NCBI GenBank assembly: GCA_037446115.1
Contig: JBBIJF010000022.1
Coordinates: 1 to 64,000 of the forward strand
DNA: 64,000 bases
Source: JANWXD01 sp037446115
Lineage (GTDB): Bacteria; Acidobacteriota; Terriglobia; Bryobacterales; Bryobacteraceae
Direction: 5' to 3'
Shown: piece after piece, positions 1 to 8,903 of the stretch
How positions within the stretch are numbered: the stretch's first letter is position 1
How the letters are laid out: each line of letters opens with the position of its first letter
Program-made: the position numbers and the translations under genes
Notes under the pieces: generated by a model
Database searches by the model: none
Seen by the model: only the letters and a program-made list of their open reading frames with translations
Told to the model about the DNA's origin: nothing

Positions 1-157
1 CGCGCGCGAAAGCCCGAATCACCAGATCACCCTGGCGGACTCGCGTCGTGGGAATATGTTCCTGACGCTGCGGAATCTGCCGGACGAACCGGTAGGCACC
101 CCAGACGGCGAGCGCCGCCACGGCCGCCACGCTGGCTCGAAAAATCCACTTCTTCAT
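1..157 (-). CDS. HlyD-family periplasmic adaptor, N-terminal part (cut by window edge)
   Basis: The gene starts at an ATG whose complement is at 155-157 and runs off the left edge. About 52 residues are visible: a short basic start (MKKWIF), one hydrophobic segment near residues 6-22, and then the beginning of a periplasmic region ending in 'TRVRQGDLVIRAFA'. This last motif is typical of the first strand of RND/ABC efflux adaptors (membrane fusion proteins). It lies 15 bp downstream of another adaptor gene on the same strand, so it is probably the third member of a tandem set. Its function is inferred from this short N-terminus and its neighbours; the lipoyl and barrel domains are not visible. 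Confidence 0.6.
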   Translation of the reverse strand, partial: MKKWIFRASVAAVAALAVWGAYRFVRQIPQRQEHIPTTRVRQGDLVIRAFAR

Positions 158-172
158 GCTTGCTCCCGCTCC

Positions 173-1483
173 CTATAACTTTTTGGCCCGCCGGGCAGCC
201 TCGGCCGGATCTTCCAAAGCCACCACTTCGCCTTCACGCAAACCGCCCAGCACCACGACATTCTCTTCGTTGCGCTTGCCCACCTCGATCGTCCGCAGCT
301 CGAACTTCTCGCCCTTCTGCACCCAGACGGAAGGCTTGCCTCCCCGCAGGAAGCTGGCCCGCACGGGGATCAGCAGCGCATTCGCCTGGCTCTCGAGAAT
401 GATCTCCGCGGTCGCACTCATGCCGGGTCGCAGCCGAGGATCCAGGTTTTTGAGCGTGGCATACGCCGGGAAAACTTTATCGGCCTCCCGCCAGCCGCGA
501 AACTGGAGAGCCGCAATCGGGCTGATCCAGTCCAATTCCGCCAGAAACTCCTTGTCCGGGATGGCATCGACGCGGATGCGGACCTGCTGGCCCAGCTTCA
601 GCTTGCCGCGGTCCACTTCCTCCAGCTTCAGTTCGATGCGCATCTCCGACAAGTCGGGAATCTCGGCAATGGCGGCGCCGGTCCAGGCCCGGTCCCCCTC
701 TTTGAACGGCGGCGGCATCTGGCCGAAGGATCCGCCCGAGCGGAAGTTGGGAAGGATATTGACGATGCCGTCAATGGGCGCGCGGATCACCATCTTGGAC
801 AGATAGCCCTTGGCCCGCTCCATGTCCCGGATGGTCTTGTCTTTGGATTCCTGCAGCCTTTCCAGGTCGGCTTCCTGTGACACCTTGTGGGCTTTGATTG
901 TCGTCTTGACCTGGTTGAGCTCGCCTTCGGAGATTCCCACGTTGATCCGGTTCTTGGCGCCCTCGATTTCCGAAAGGATTTCCGCCTTGCTGGCCTCCAG
1001 CTTCGCCCGCTCCACGTTGTACTCGGCGGTCATGAGATTGAGGCCGTCGGTTTCGTTGACGATGCGGTGCGCGGCCTTAGTCTGCACAATCTGGCTTTCC
1101 GCCGTGCGCACGCTCGTGGCCCGCTCCAGGTAGTACTGTTCCTGCGCGGCCGTGTCGAACTCCACCACCACGTCACCTTTTCGGATCGGCTTGCCCGACT
1201 CGGCGAGCCGCACAATGCGCGGATCCGGAACCTGAGGAGCCGTCAGAATCACGGAGCGCGTGCTGCGGATCTCACCCCGCGTTCTAACCGCCAGAACGAA
1301 TTCGCCCCGCTGGGCTCGCGCCACCGGCACTTCAACCACTGTGGGGGAGGCCGACCGGTAGGCCGCGTAAACCGCCGCGCCCACCAAACCCAGTCCCACC
1401 AGCCATCCGGCGGCCTTGCGCGCGCGCGAGGCGGACTTGTGTCCCAGACGCTGTTTCGGTTTCAGATCCTTCGAGTTCGCCAT
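173..1483 (-). CDS. HlyD/MacA-type periplasmic adaptor subunit (436 aa)
   Basis: The predicted protein has a basic cytoplasmic N-terminus, one transmembrane anchor (about residues 25-45) and a periplasmic part with the usual adaptor order. That order is a first barrel strand ('ARAQRGEFVLAVRTRGEI'), a half-lipoyl segment ('GDVVVEFDTAAQEQ'), a long alpha-helical hairpin (about 110-230) rich in Glu, Lys and Arg, the second half-lipoyl ('VIRAPIDGIVNILPN') and a beta-barrel with membrane-proximal domain. The C-terminus reads 'GLREGEVVALEDP', the usual end of this family. Such proteins link an inner-membrane ABC or RND pump to an outer-membrane channel. It lies 14 bp downstream of a second adaptor and 15 bp upstream of a third. 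The pump is not in the window, so the substrate is unknown. Confidence 0.85.
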   Translation of the reverse strand: MANSKDLKPKQRLGHKSASRARKAAGWLVGLGLVGAAVYAAYRSASPTVVEVPVARAQRGEFVLAVRTRGEIRSTRSVILTAPQVPDPRIVRLAESGKPIRKGDVVVEFDTAAQEQYYLERATSVRTAESQIVQTKAAHRIVNETDGLNLMTAEYNVERAKLEASKAEILSEIEGAKNRINVGISEGELNQVKTTIKAHKVSQEADLERLQESKDKTIRDMERAKGYLSKMVIRAPIDGIVNILPNFRSGGSFGQMPPPFKEGDRAWTGAAIAEIPDLSEMRIELKLEEVDRGKLKLGQQVRIRVDAIPDKEFLAELDWISPIAALQFRGWREADKVFPAYATLKNLDPRLRPGMSATAEIILESQANALLIPVRASFLRGGKPSVWVQKGEKFELRTIEVGKRNEENVVVLGGLREGEVVALEDPAEAARRAKKL

Positions 1484-1497
1484 GTGTCTTTGTCGAG

Positions 1498-3288
1498 TTA
1501 TTTAGCCGCGGCCGGAGGACGTCGCAAAGCAATAACCTCGCCCGCCTTCAGGCCGGATCGCACTGCTGCGGTGATGTGGTTGACCAGCCCCAGCTCGACC
1601 GGCCGCGCCTCCCATGCCGAGCCGCGGCGGACAAACACATACGGAGCCTGGCCGGCAGCGTCCCGGAAAACACCTTCCAGAGGAACCACGGCGGCCGCCT
1701 GTTCGGCGGCGATTTCCACGTCGGCACTGACGGACAGGTCCGGGATCACCCGCGGATCCAGACGCTCCAGCTTCAAAGTGACGGGAATCTCCTTGACGTA
1801 CTCGAGCCGCCAGCCGGCCGCTTTGGGCATGGCTCCGATCGCCACCACGCGTGCGGGCAGCACCAGGTCGGAATAGGCATCGAAACGAACCGTGGCTTTG
1901 GCACCGACGCGGATCCGCTCGGCATCCACCTGGTTGACCGCGGCGTCCACCAGCATCGAACTGGGATCCACGATACGCATGTAAGGCTGGCCCGGCCCGA
2001 TCTGGTCGCCCGCCTGAATCTGTGCCTGCTCGCCGCCGCGAATCACCGTCTGCATCACCACCATGCCGTCAATGGGCGCACGTACGACCATACGGTCCAC
2101 GTTGGCCTGCACGCGCTGCAGCTCCACTTTTGCTTCGTCCCGGGCCAGTTCGGCTATCCGCAGCTGTGCGCTCAAAGATTGCTCCATGAACTTGACTTCG
2201 CTCAACAGCTGCTTGTGCGTCGCCTCTGCCTCCTCGGCGTTCAGCCGCAGGATCTCCGATGCATTCGCAGAACGCACCGGGATGGTTTTCAAATCCAGCA
2301 GCGCCTTGTCCAGATTGGCCTTCGCCACGCGGATGGAGTGCTCGTGCGCATCTTTCAGCACTTCCAGCTGCGCCCGGATACTCTTGATGGTGGCCTCCGC
2401 CTGGGTCACCCGGGCTTTGAAGTCGTCCAGCCGGTTGAGCATCTCCTCGCGATCAAACTCGGCGACGACATCCCCTTTCTTGACCCAGGAGCCGGGTTTC
2501 GCCGTGCTGACCAGGACCAGACCGAAGCCCACACGGGCGCCGCCGCCCCCGCCCGTGATGACCATAGTGCCCCCGCCGCCTCCTCCGCCGGATGGCGGAC
2601 CGCTGGGGCCGCCGGGCAAGCTGGAGGCCGTCGAACCAAGACCTGATCCCATCGTGCTCGAACTGGCCGTACCGGTGGAAGTGGAAGAGGTCGTGGAGGT
2701 ACGCGAAGCGGCGGGAGCGCTCCCGAAGCGGGTGGTGGCAGCCCGGAAGGCAGCCGACCCGGAGCCGGCAGGGCCGAGCGTAGATGAACCGGTCCCTGCG
2801 GTGCTCGCAACCGTTGCTCCCCCGCTTTCCGGCCCGGAAGTGGAAGGCGCACTGGAAACGGTGCGAGCCGACGACTCGCCACCCCCGCCGCCTCCACCGC
2901 CGCCTCCACCACGGCCACCGCGGCCGGCAGCCGTCGAAATGCCGCCGCCCATACCGAGAGCACCGCCTCGTCCGCCCCGCAGAATCGGCGCCGTCAGTAG
3001 GGCGTAACGCTCGGGGGTGGTTGTGCCCGTCAGCCGGATCGTCAGGCGCACCTCACCCGGGGTCACCGTATAAACCGGCACTCCGGCGGTTCCTACGGCC
3101 GCTTGGCGGGCAGGGCCGGCCGACCGTCGGAGCCAGTACAAAAGCCCCACCCCAGCCACAACGGCCAGGCCGAGCAGGAGGTACCAGCCCTTCCGCGGCC
3201 GGCGAGGCCGTACTGCAGGACGGGCAGGGACCTCGGCTGGTCGCAATGGGGGCGTGGGAGCAGGTAAGGGACTCGTTCGCGGCTGCAT
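1498..3288 (-). CDS. HlyD-family adaptor with a large Gly/Ser-rich insertion (596 aa)
   Basis: This is a periplasmic adaptor with a proline-rich cytoplasmic N-terminus, one transmembrane helix ('GWYLLLGLAVVAGVGLLYWL', about residues 35-54), the first barrel strand ('TVTPGEVRLTIRLTGTTTPE') and two lipoyl halves ('GDVVAEFDREEMLNRLDD'; 'VVRAPIDGMVVMQTVIRGG'). It also has a long helical hairpin and a C-terminal 'GLKAGEVIALRRPPA' motif. Roughly 150 residues of low complexity (Gly runs, Ser/Thr/Ala repeats) interrupt it between the first barrel strand and the first lipoyl half, about residues 100-250. An ATG at 3288 is chosen; a GTG five codons upstream (3303) is also in frame. It is the first gene of the tandem adaptor set. 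Confidence 0.8.
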   Translation of the reverse strand: MQPRTSPLPAPTPPLRPAEVPARPAVRPRRPRKGWYLLLGLAVVAGVGLLYWLRRSAGPARQAAVGTAGVPVYTVTPGEVRLTIRLTGTTTPERYALLTAPILRGGRGGALGMGGGISTAAGRGGRGGGGGGGGGGGESSARTVSSAPSTSGPESGGATVASTAGTGSSTLGPAGSGSAAFRAATTRFGSAPAASRTSTTSSTSTGTASSSTMGSGLGSTASSLPGGPSGPPSGGGGGGGTMVITGGGGGARVGFGLVLVSTAKPGSWVKKGDVVAEFDREEMLNRLDDFKARVTQAEATIKSIRAQLEVLKDAHEHSIRVAKANLDKALLDLKTIPVRSANASEILRLNAEEAEATHKQLLSEVKFMEQSLSAQLRIAELARDEAKVELQRVQANVDRMVVRAPIDGMVVMQTVIRGGEQAQIQAGDQIGPGQPYMRIVDPSSMLVDAAVNQVDAERIRVGAKATVRFDAYSDLVLPARVVAIGAMPKAAGWRLEYVKEIPVTLKLERLDPRVIPDLSVSADVEIAAEQAAAVVPLEGVFRDAAGQAPYVFVRRGSAWEARPVELGLVNHITAAVRSGLKAGEVIALRRPPAAAK

Positions 3289-3444
3289 CTGAATTCCGTA
3301 CACCAGAAGGCCGGCCCGCGGACTCGGAGCTCCGTGCCTTCCGTCCTGATATCTTCAATGAGAAGACGCCGTTCGCTCGCTCCAGGTTATGCCGCGGGGC
3401 GAAATTCGTAACCCAAGCCGCCAAGGGCTCGGTCCGCTCCGGCC

Positions 3445-4833
3445 TCAGGCGCTCATGGCAGCCAGAAACTCGGCGTTATTACGCGTCTTGCTGAGCTTGT
3501 CCAGCAGCAGCTCCATCGCCTCCACCGGGGACAGTGGGCTCAAGACCTTGCGGAGCACCCAGACCCGGTTCAGCTCTTCCTTAGGCTGCAGCAGCTCCTC
3601 TTTTCGGGTTCCGCTCTTGTGGATGTCAATGGCCGGGAAGACACGCTTTTCAGCCAGCTTGCGGTCCAGGTGGATTTCCAGGTTTCCCGTCCCTTTGAAC
3701 TCCTCGAATATGACGTCGTCCATCCGGCTGCCCGTGTCAATGAGCGCCGTAGCGATAATGGTCAGCGAACCCCCTTCCTCGATATTGCGGGCCGCCCCGA
3801 AGAAGCGTTTCGGCCGCTGGAGGGCGTTCGAGTCCACGCCGCCTGAAAGCACCTTGCCCGAAGGGGGGACCACCGTGTTATAGGCCCTGGCCAAACGCGT
3901 AATGGAGTCCAGCAGAATGACAACATCCCGCTTGTGCTCCACCAGACGTTTGGCTTTTTCGATCACCATCTCGGCCACCTGCACGTGCCGGCTGGCGGGC
4001 TCGTCAAAGGTGGAGCTGATCACCTCGCCTTTGACGGAGCGCTGCATGTCGGTGACCTCCTCGGGCCGCTCGTCAATCAGCAGCACGATGAGAACCACCT
4101 CCGGGTGGTTCGTGCTGATGGAGTTGGCGATGCTTTGCAGCAGCATGGTCTTGCCCGTCCGGGGAGGCGAAACGATCAAGCCCCGCTGCCCCTTGCCGAT
4201 CGGTGTCAGCAGGTCCAGAATCCGGCCCGAGTAGTTGTCCTTGGTGGTCTCCATCCGGAGCCTCTGGTTGGGGTAGAGGGGCGTGAGGTTGTCAAAGAAA
4301 ATCTTGTTGCGGGCCTCTTCGGGCGGCTCGAAGTTGATGGCGTCAACTTTGATGAGCGCAAAGTACCGCTCCCCCTCTTTGGGCGGCCGGATCTGCCCGG
4401 AGATCGTGTCCCCGGTGCGCAGATCGAAACGGCGGATCTGGGACGGGGACACGTAGACGTCGTCAGGGCCCGGCAGATAGTTGTACTCCGGCGACCGCAG
4501 GAACCCGAAGCCGTCCGGCAAGCACTCCAGCACACCCTCGGAAAAGATCAGACCGCTTTTCTCCGCCTGAGCCTGCAAGATCTTGAAAATGAGATCCTGC
4601 TTGCGCATCCCCGCGGCGCCTTGCACCCCCAGCTCCTTGGCGATCTGGTTGAGCTTCTGGATGCTCATCTCCTTGAGTTCGACCAGATCCAGGGTCGTGG
4701 AACCGTTCTTGGCGACCGCGTTCTGTCCTCCCTGCCCGTGCTTCTTGCGAGGCGCAGGCTGGGGCGGCGCCGCACTTTCTTCGGGCGCCTTTTCCTCTAC
4801 GGCTTGGTTTTGTTTTTCCAGTTCGTCTGCCAA
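3445..4833 (-). CDS. rho: Transcription termination factor Rho
   Basis: Rho is the hexameric RNA-dependent ATPase that ends transcription at unstructured C-rich RNA. The protein (462 aa) has a Pro/Ala/Lys-rich N-terminal extension (residues 1-45), the Rho N-terminal helical domain ('LKEMSIQKLNQIAKELGV'), and the cold-shock-like RNA-binding domain ('LECLPDGFGFLRSPEYNYL'). The ATPase core has Walker A 'SPPRTGKT' at 222-229, 'LLIDERPEEVTDM', and the Q/R-loop region 'LSGGVDSNALQRPKRFFGAARN'-like segment. The start codon appears to be TTG at 4833, with a GAGG ribosome binding site five bases upstream; no better ATG is in frame. It lies downstream of lon on the same strand with 147 bp between them. 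Confidence 0.97.
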   Translation of the reverse strand: MADELEKQNQAVEEKAPEESAAPPQPAPRKKHGQGGQNAVAKNGSTTLDLVELKEMSIQKLNQIAKELGVQGAAGMRKQDLIFKILQAQAEKSGLIFSEGVLECLPDGFGFLRSPEYNYLPGPDDVYVSPSQIRRFDLRTGDTISGQIRPPKEGERYFALIKVDAINFEPPEEARNKIFFDNLTPLYPNQRLRMETTKDNYSGRILDLLTPIGKGQRGLIVSPPRTGKTMLLQSIANSISTNHPEVVLIVLLIDERPEEVTDMQRSVKGEVISSTFDEPASRHVQVAEMVIEKAKRLVEHKRDVVILLDSITRLARAYNTVVPPSGKVLSGGVDSNALQRPKRFFGAARNIEEGGSLTIIATALIDTGSRMDDVIFEEFKGTGNLEIHLDRKLAEKRVFPAIDIHKSGTRKEELLQPKEELNRVWVLRKVLSPLSPVEAMELLLDKLSKTRNNAEFLAAMSA

Positions 4834-4925
4834 GGTAACCTCGCTTCCGGCCGCCCCATCGGTGTGCGGCCGGCATACTGAGATGAGTTGGATTGATCGC
4901 GTTGTGACCTGTTGCGGAAGCTCGC

Positions 4926-4947
4926 GGCGCCCTCCTGCGGGGGCGCC
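4926..4947 (-). terminator. GC-rich hairpin between lon and rho
   Basis: A perfect 7-bp inverted repeat (ggcgccc at 4926-4932, gggcgcc at 4941-4947) lies just after the lon stop. On the minus strand no T-run follows it, so it is not a classical intrinsic terminator. It may be a processing or attenuation hairpin between lon and rho, or chance in GC-rich DNA. Confidence 0.25.
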
Positions 4948-4980
4948 CGTCTTCGCAGAACTTTCCGTCCTCCCGCGACT

Positions 4981-7395
4981 TCAGTGCATCAGTTTTTCGG
5001 GCGCGGTTGGAACTCCGACCTCGACCGCGGGTTGCGGCCCGGCAACCGGCAGCGGTTCGATTTCCCGCTCCAGGGCGATCTTCAGGACTTCGTCCATGGA
5101 CTCGACGAAATGCAGCCGCATCTCGTTTCGGATATTTTCCGGGATGTCGGGGAGATCCTTTTCGTTCTCGCGAGGCAGGATCACTTCATGGATGCCGTGG
5201 CGGTGAGCCGCCAGGAGCTTCTCCTTCAGCCCGCCGATCGGCAGCACTTTGCCCCGCAGCGTGATTTCTCCCGTCATGGCCACGTCGCAGCGCACCGGGA
5301 TCTTGGTGAGCGCGCTGACAATCGCCGTGGCGATGGTGATGCCGGCCGAGGGCCCGTCCTTGGGGATGGCTCCCTCCGGCACATGCACGTGAATGTCCAG
5401 ATGCCGGTAAAAGTCCTTGGGAAGCCCCAGCATGGCGGCGCGCGAGCGGATATAACTCATGGCCGCATGCGCCGACTCCTGCATCACGTCGCCCAATTTG
5501 CCGGTCGTGGTGAGCTTCCCCTTGCCCTCCATGATGGTCGCTTCCGTCGTCAGGATCTGCCCGCCGACTTCCGTCCACGCCAGCCCTGTCGCCGCACCGA
5601 TTTCATTCTTCTTTTCGGCCTTCAGGTCGCGGAACTTCTGCGGCCCGAGGTATTCCGGAATGTTCTCCGGCGTAATCACTACGGTGGCAAACTCGCCCTT
5701 GCCGTCCGAGGTGACCTTCTTGCGGGCCACCTTCCGGCACAGGTTGCCGATTTCGCGCTCCAGGTTCCGGACGCCGGCCTCCCGGGTGTAGTACTGAATC
5801 AGGGTCAGCAGCCCCTCGTCGGTGAAGCGAATGTCCTTTTCGGTCAGGCCGGTCTGCTGCATCTGCTTCTTGACGAGGAACCGCTTGGCGATCTCAAGCT
5901 TTTCCGGTTCGGTATAGCCGGACAGCCGGATCACCTCCATGCGGTCCTGCAGCGCCGGCGGAATGGTGTGGAGCACGTTCGCGGTGCAGATGAAAAACAC
6001 CTGGCTGAGGTCGTACTCCACGTCCAGATAGTGATCCATGAACATGTAGTTCTGTTCCGGATCGAGCACTTCGAGCAAGGCCGCCGAAGGATCCCCGCGA
6101 AAGTCCATGGACATCTTGTCCACTTCATCCAGCATGAAGACGGGGTTCTTGGTCCCGGCCTTCTTCATCATCTGGATGATCTGTCCCGGCAGAGCGCCGA
6201 TGTAGGTGCGCCGGTGTCCCCGGATCTCCGCCTCATCCCGCACGCCGCCCAGGGAAAGGCGCACGAATTTCCGGCCCGTGGCGCGGGCGATGGACATTCC
6301 GAGCGACGTCTTGCCCACGCCCGGCGGCCCCACAAAGCACAGGATGGACCCCTTGGGATGTTTCACCAGCCGCCGCACCGCCAGGAACTCCAGAATCCGC
6401 TCCTTGACCTTCTCCAAACCGTAATGGTCGGACTCGAGCACCTTTTCGGCGTACTTGAGATCGCGGATCTCGCGGGTCCGTTTCTTCCACGGCACGGCCA
6501 GCAGCCAGTCCAGGTAGTTGCGGGAAACCGTGGACTCGGCCGACATCGGCGGCATGCTCTCCAGCCGCTTCAGCTCGGCCATGGCCTTCTCGTAGGCCTC
6601 CTTGCTCATCCCCGCCGCTTCGATTTTTTTGCGCAGCTCGTCGAACTCGCTTTTCTCGCCGCGGCCGAGCTCCTTCTGGATGGCCTTGATCTTTTCGTTG
6701 AGGTAATACTCTTTCTGCGCCCGCTCCATCTGCCGCTTCACGCGGCCCTGGATGGTGCGGTCCATGTTGAGCTTTTCGATTTCGATGTCCAGCAGATCCG
6801 CCACCCGATTCAGGCGCTCCACCGGGTCAAAGATCTCCAGCAACTCCTGCTTTTCTTCGATGGTGAGCTGCAGGTTGGCGCCCACGGTGTCCGCCAGCCG
6901 GCCGGGATCGTCCACGCGGATGGCGGCGATCATGGTTTCGTAATTCAGGTTCTGGCTGAGCTTGACGTACTGTTCAAACAGAGTGGTGACCCGCCCGATG
7001 AGCGCATCCAGCTGCGGTCCCGGCTCCACCTTGTACTGGAACGTCCGGACCACTGCACGGAAGAAGCCCTCCTCGTCGCTGACGGAGACGATCTTGCCCC
7101 GCTCGACACCCTCCACCAGCACCTTGATGTTGCCGTCCGGCAGCTTCAGACTCTGCACGATGTTGACGATCGTGCCCACGGTGTAAATCTCGTCGGGCCG
7201 CGGTTCGTCCACCGAGGCGTCGTGTTGCGTCGCCAGGAAGATCTTCTTATCGCCGGCCAGCGCCTCTTCCAGGGCGCGGACGCTCGACTCGCGGCCCACC
7301 ACGAACGGCGTCATCATGTGCGGGAAGATGACGACGTCGCGGACGGGCATCATCGGAAGCCGCCGCGTTTCGGAACGTTCTCTTGAGGTAAGCAT
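4981..7395 (-). CDS. lon: ATP-dependent Lon protease
   Basis: Lon is the cytosolic AAA+ serine protease that degrades misfolded and regulatory proteins. The 804-residue length is normal for bacterial LonA. The order is the N-terminal LON substrate domain ('PVRDVVIFPHMMTPFVVGR'), a coiled-coil segment (about 200-275), the AAA+ module with Walker A 'GPPGVGKT' at 356-363 and 'FMLDEVDKM', and a C-terminal S16 peptidase domain. The peptidase has catalytic Ser683 in 'PKDGPSAGI' and Lys726 in 'GGLKEKLLAA', the dyad spacing known for this family. A ribosome binding site (aaggat) precedes the ATG. It follows clpX on the same strand and precedes rho. Confidence 0.98.
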   Translation of the reverse strand: MLTSRERSETRRLPMMPVRDVVIFPHMMTPFVVGRESSVRALEEALAGDKKIFLATQHDASVDEPRPDEIYTVGTIVNIVQSLKLPDGNIKVLVEGVERGKIVSVSDEEGFFRAVVRTFQYKVEPGPQLDALIGRVTTLFEQYVKLSQNLNYETMIAAIRVDDPGRLADTVGANLQLTIEEKQELLEIFDPVERLNRVADLLDIEIEKLNMDRTIQGRVKRQMERAQKEYYLNEKIKAIQKELGRGEKSEFDELRKKIEAAGMSKEAYEKAMAELKRLESMPPMSAESTVSRNYLDWLLAVPWKKRTREIRDLKYAEKVLESDHYGLEKVKERILEFLAVRRLVKHPKGSILCFVGPPGVGKTSLGMSIARATGRKFVRLSLGGVRDEAEIRGHRRTYIGALPGQIIQMMKKAGTKNPVFMLDEVDKMSMDFRGDPSAALLEVLDPEQNYMFMDHYLDVEYDLSQVFFICTANVLHTIPPALQDRMEVIRLSGYTEPEKLEIAKRFLVKKQMQQTGLTEKDIRFTDEGLLTLIQYYTREAGVRNLEREIGNLCRKVARKKVTSDGKGEFATVVITPENIPEYLGPQKFRDLKAEKKNEIGAATGLAWTEVGGQILTTEATIMEGKGKLTTTGKLGDVMQESAHAAMSYIRSRAAMLGLPKDFYRHLDIHVHVPEGAIPKDGPSAGITIATAIVSALTKIPVRCDVAMTGEITLRGKVLPIGGLKEKLLAAHRHGIHEVILPRENEKDLPDIPENIRNEMRLHFVESMDEVLKIALEREIEPLPVAGPQPAVEVGVPTAPEKLMH

Positions 7396-7481
7396 GGTTA
7401 TCCTTGCTGCGGTGGGGCCGCCCCCGCCGTGCCTTCACAGCCCAGCGAAAACCCGCAGGCGCGCCACTCCCGGAAGAGCCG

Positions 7482-8744
7482 TCAGCCCGCCTTCTCGAGC
7501 ACGGCCAGGTTGATCTTCTGGGACATGACCATCTCCTTGGTCACCACAAACTCCCGGACCTTCTTGTAAGAGGGGAGATAGTACATCAGATCCAACATCA
7601 TGTCCTCGAGAATCATCCTGAGCCCCCGGGCCCCCACCTTCCGCTCCAGAGCCAGCGTGGCCACCGCCTCCAGGGCGTCGTCCGTAAACTTCAGTCTAAC
7701 ATTTTCGAACTCGAACAGGCGCTGGTACTGTTTGACGATCGCATTCTTGGGTTTGGTGAGGATCTGGACCAGAGCGTCCTTATCCAGATCCTCGAGCACC
7801 GAAATAACCGGCAGGCGGCCGACGAACTCCGGTATGAAGCCGAACCGGATCAGGTCAATGGGCTGCACCTGCGCCAGCAGATTGACGTCCCGACGCGCGA
7901 CCGGCCGGCGTCCCTCCGGGTCGTCCGTGGCCAAGAACCCCATGGCCTTGCGTCCGATTCGCTTGCTGATGATCTTCTCCAGACCCACGAACGCACCGCC
8001 GCAGATAAACAGAATGTTGGTGGTGTCCACCGGGGTGAACTCCTGGTGCGGGTGCTTCCGTCCCCCCTGGGGCGGCACGTTGGCGATCGTGCCTTCCAGG
8101 ATTTTCAGAAGCGCCTGCTGCACCCCTTCGCCGGAGACATCGCGCGTGATGGACGGATTCTCGTCTTTGCGCCCGATCTTGTCAATTTCGTCAATATAAA
8201 TAATGCCCTGCTGGCAGCGCTGCACGTCCCAGTCGGCGTTCTGGAGCAGGCGCAGAATGATGTTTTCGACGTCCTCGCCCACGTAGCCTGCCTCGGTGAG
8301 CGTGGTGGCGTCGGCGATGGCGAAAGGCACGTCCAGAATCCGGGCCAGCGTCTGTGCCAGCAGCGTCTTGCCCGTGCCCGTGGGCCCGATCAACAGGATG
8401 TTCGACTTGGCCACCTCCACATCCGAGCCGCGGCTCTTGTTCATGTAGATCCGCTTGTAGTGGTTGTAGACGGCGACCGCAAGCTTCTTCTTGGTGGCTT
8501 CCTGGCCGATGACGTACTGATCGAGGTGTTCCTTTAGCTCCAGCGGCTTGGGAAGCTTGCCGGCAACGGCGTGCGGCTGCTCATTGCGGTCGTCTTCCAG
8601 GATGGAGTTGCAGACTGCAATGCACTCGTCACAGATATAAGCGCGCGGGTATTCGCTCGGAGAAGAGATGAGCTTGCCGACTACATCCTGGCTTTTGTGG
8701 CAGAAGGAACAGCGCAGTGAATCGTCAGACCCGGTGCGTCTCAC
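7482..8744 (-). CDS. clpX: ATP-dependent Clp protease ATP-binding subunit ClpX
   Basis: ClpX unfolds tagged substrates and feeds them to ClpP. The 420-residue protein has the N-terminal zinc-binding domain with Cys12, Cys15, Cys38 and Cys41, Walker A 'GPTGTGKT' at 120-127, Walker B 'IIYIDEIDKIGRK', and the 'RFGFIPEFVGRLP' box. The loop that docks on ClpP is usually IGF; here the corresponding tripeptide appears as MGF ('IGRKAMGFLAT'). The start is taken as GTG at 8744. It lies downstream of tig, but clpP, which normally sits between them, is absent from this window. Identity is certain; pairing with ClpP is inference. Confidence 0.97.
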   Translation of the reverse strand: MRRTGSDDSLRCSFCHKSQDVVGKLISSPSEYPRAYICDECIAVCNSILEDDRNEQPHAVAGKLPKPLELKEHLDQYVIGQEATKKKLAVAVYNHYKRIYMNKSRGSDVEVAKSNILLIGPTGTGKTLLAQTLARILDVPFAIADATTLTEAGYVGEDVENIILRLLQNADWDVQRCQQGIIYIDEIDKIGRKDENPSITRDVSGEGVQQALLKILEGTIANVPPQGGRKHPHQEFTPVDTTNILFICGGAFVGLEKIISKRIGRKAMGFLATDDPEGRRPVARRDVNLLAQVQPIDLIRFGFIPEFVGRLPVISVLEDLDKDALVQILTKPKNAIVKQYQRLFEFENVRLKFTDDALEAVATLALERKVGARGLRMILEDMMLDLMYYLPSYKKVREFVVTKEMVMSQKINLAVLEKAG

Positions 8745-8903
8745 ATGCCGCCCCCACCCGGAGATTCAAACATCCTCGGCATCTTGCGAGATCCACCCCT
8801 ATTATCCCTCATGGTCCGCCGCAGGAGCAACGACACCCATAAAACCCGTCCGTAAAATCCGTCAGCCTGGTGTGGCACCTTTTTTACGGCGCACATCGGA
8901 CCC

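Noticed and set aside
2063..3007. Long proline-rich plus-strand frame opposite the adaptor gene
   Set aside because: It is the antisense shadow of the Gly-rich insertion; Gly codons read as Pro on the other strand.
4912..7386. 824-codon plus-strand frame opposite lon
   Set aside because: It mirrors lon almost exactly and has the His/Arg/Gln-rich composition of an antisense frame; lon itself is certain.
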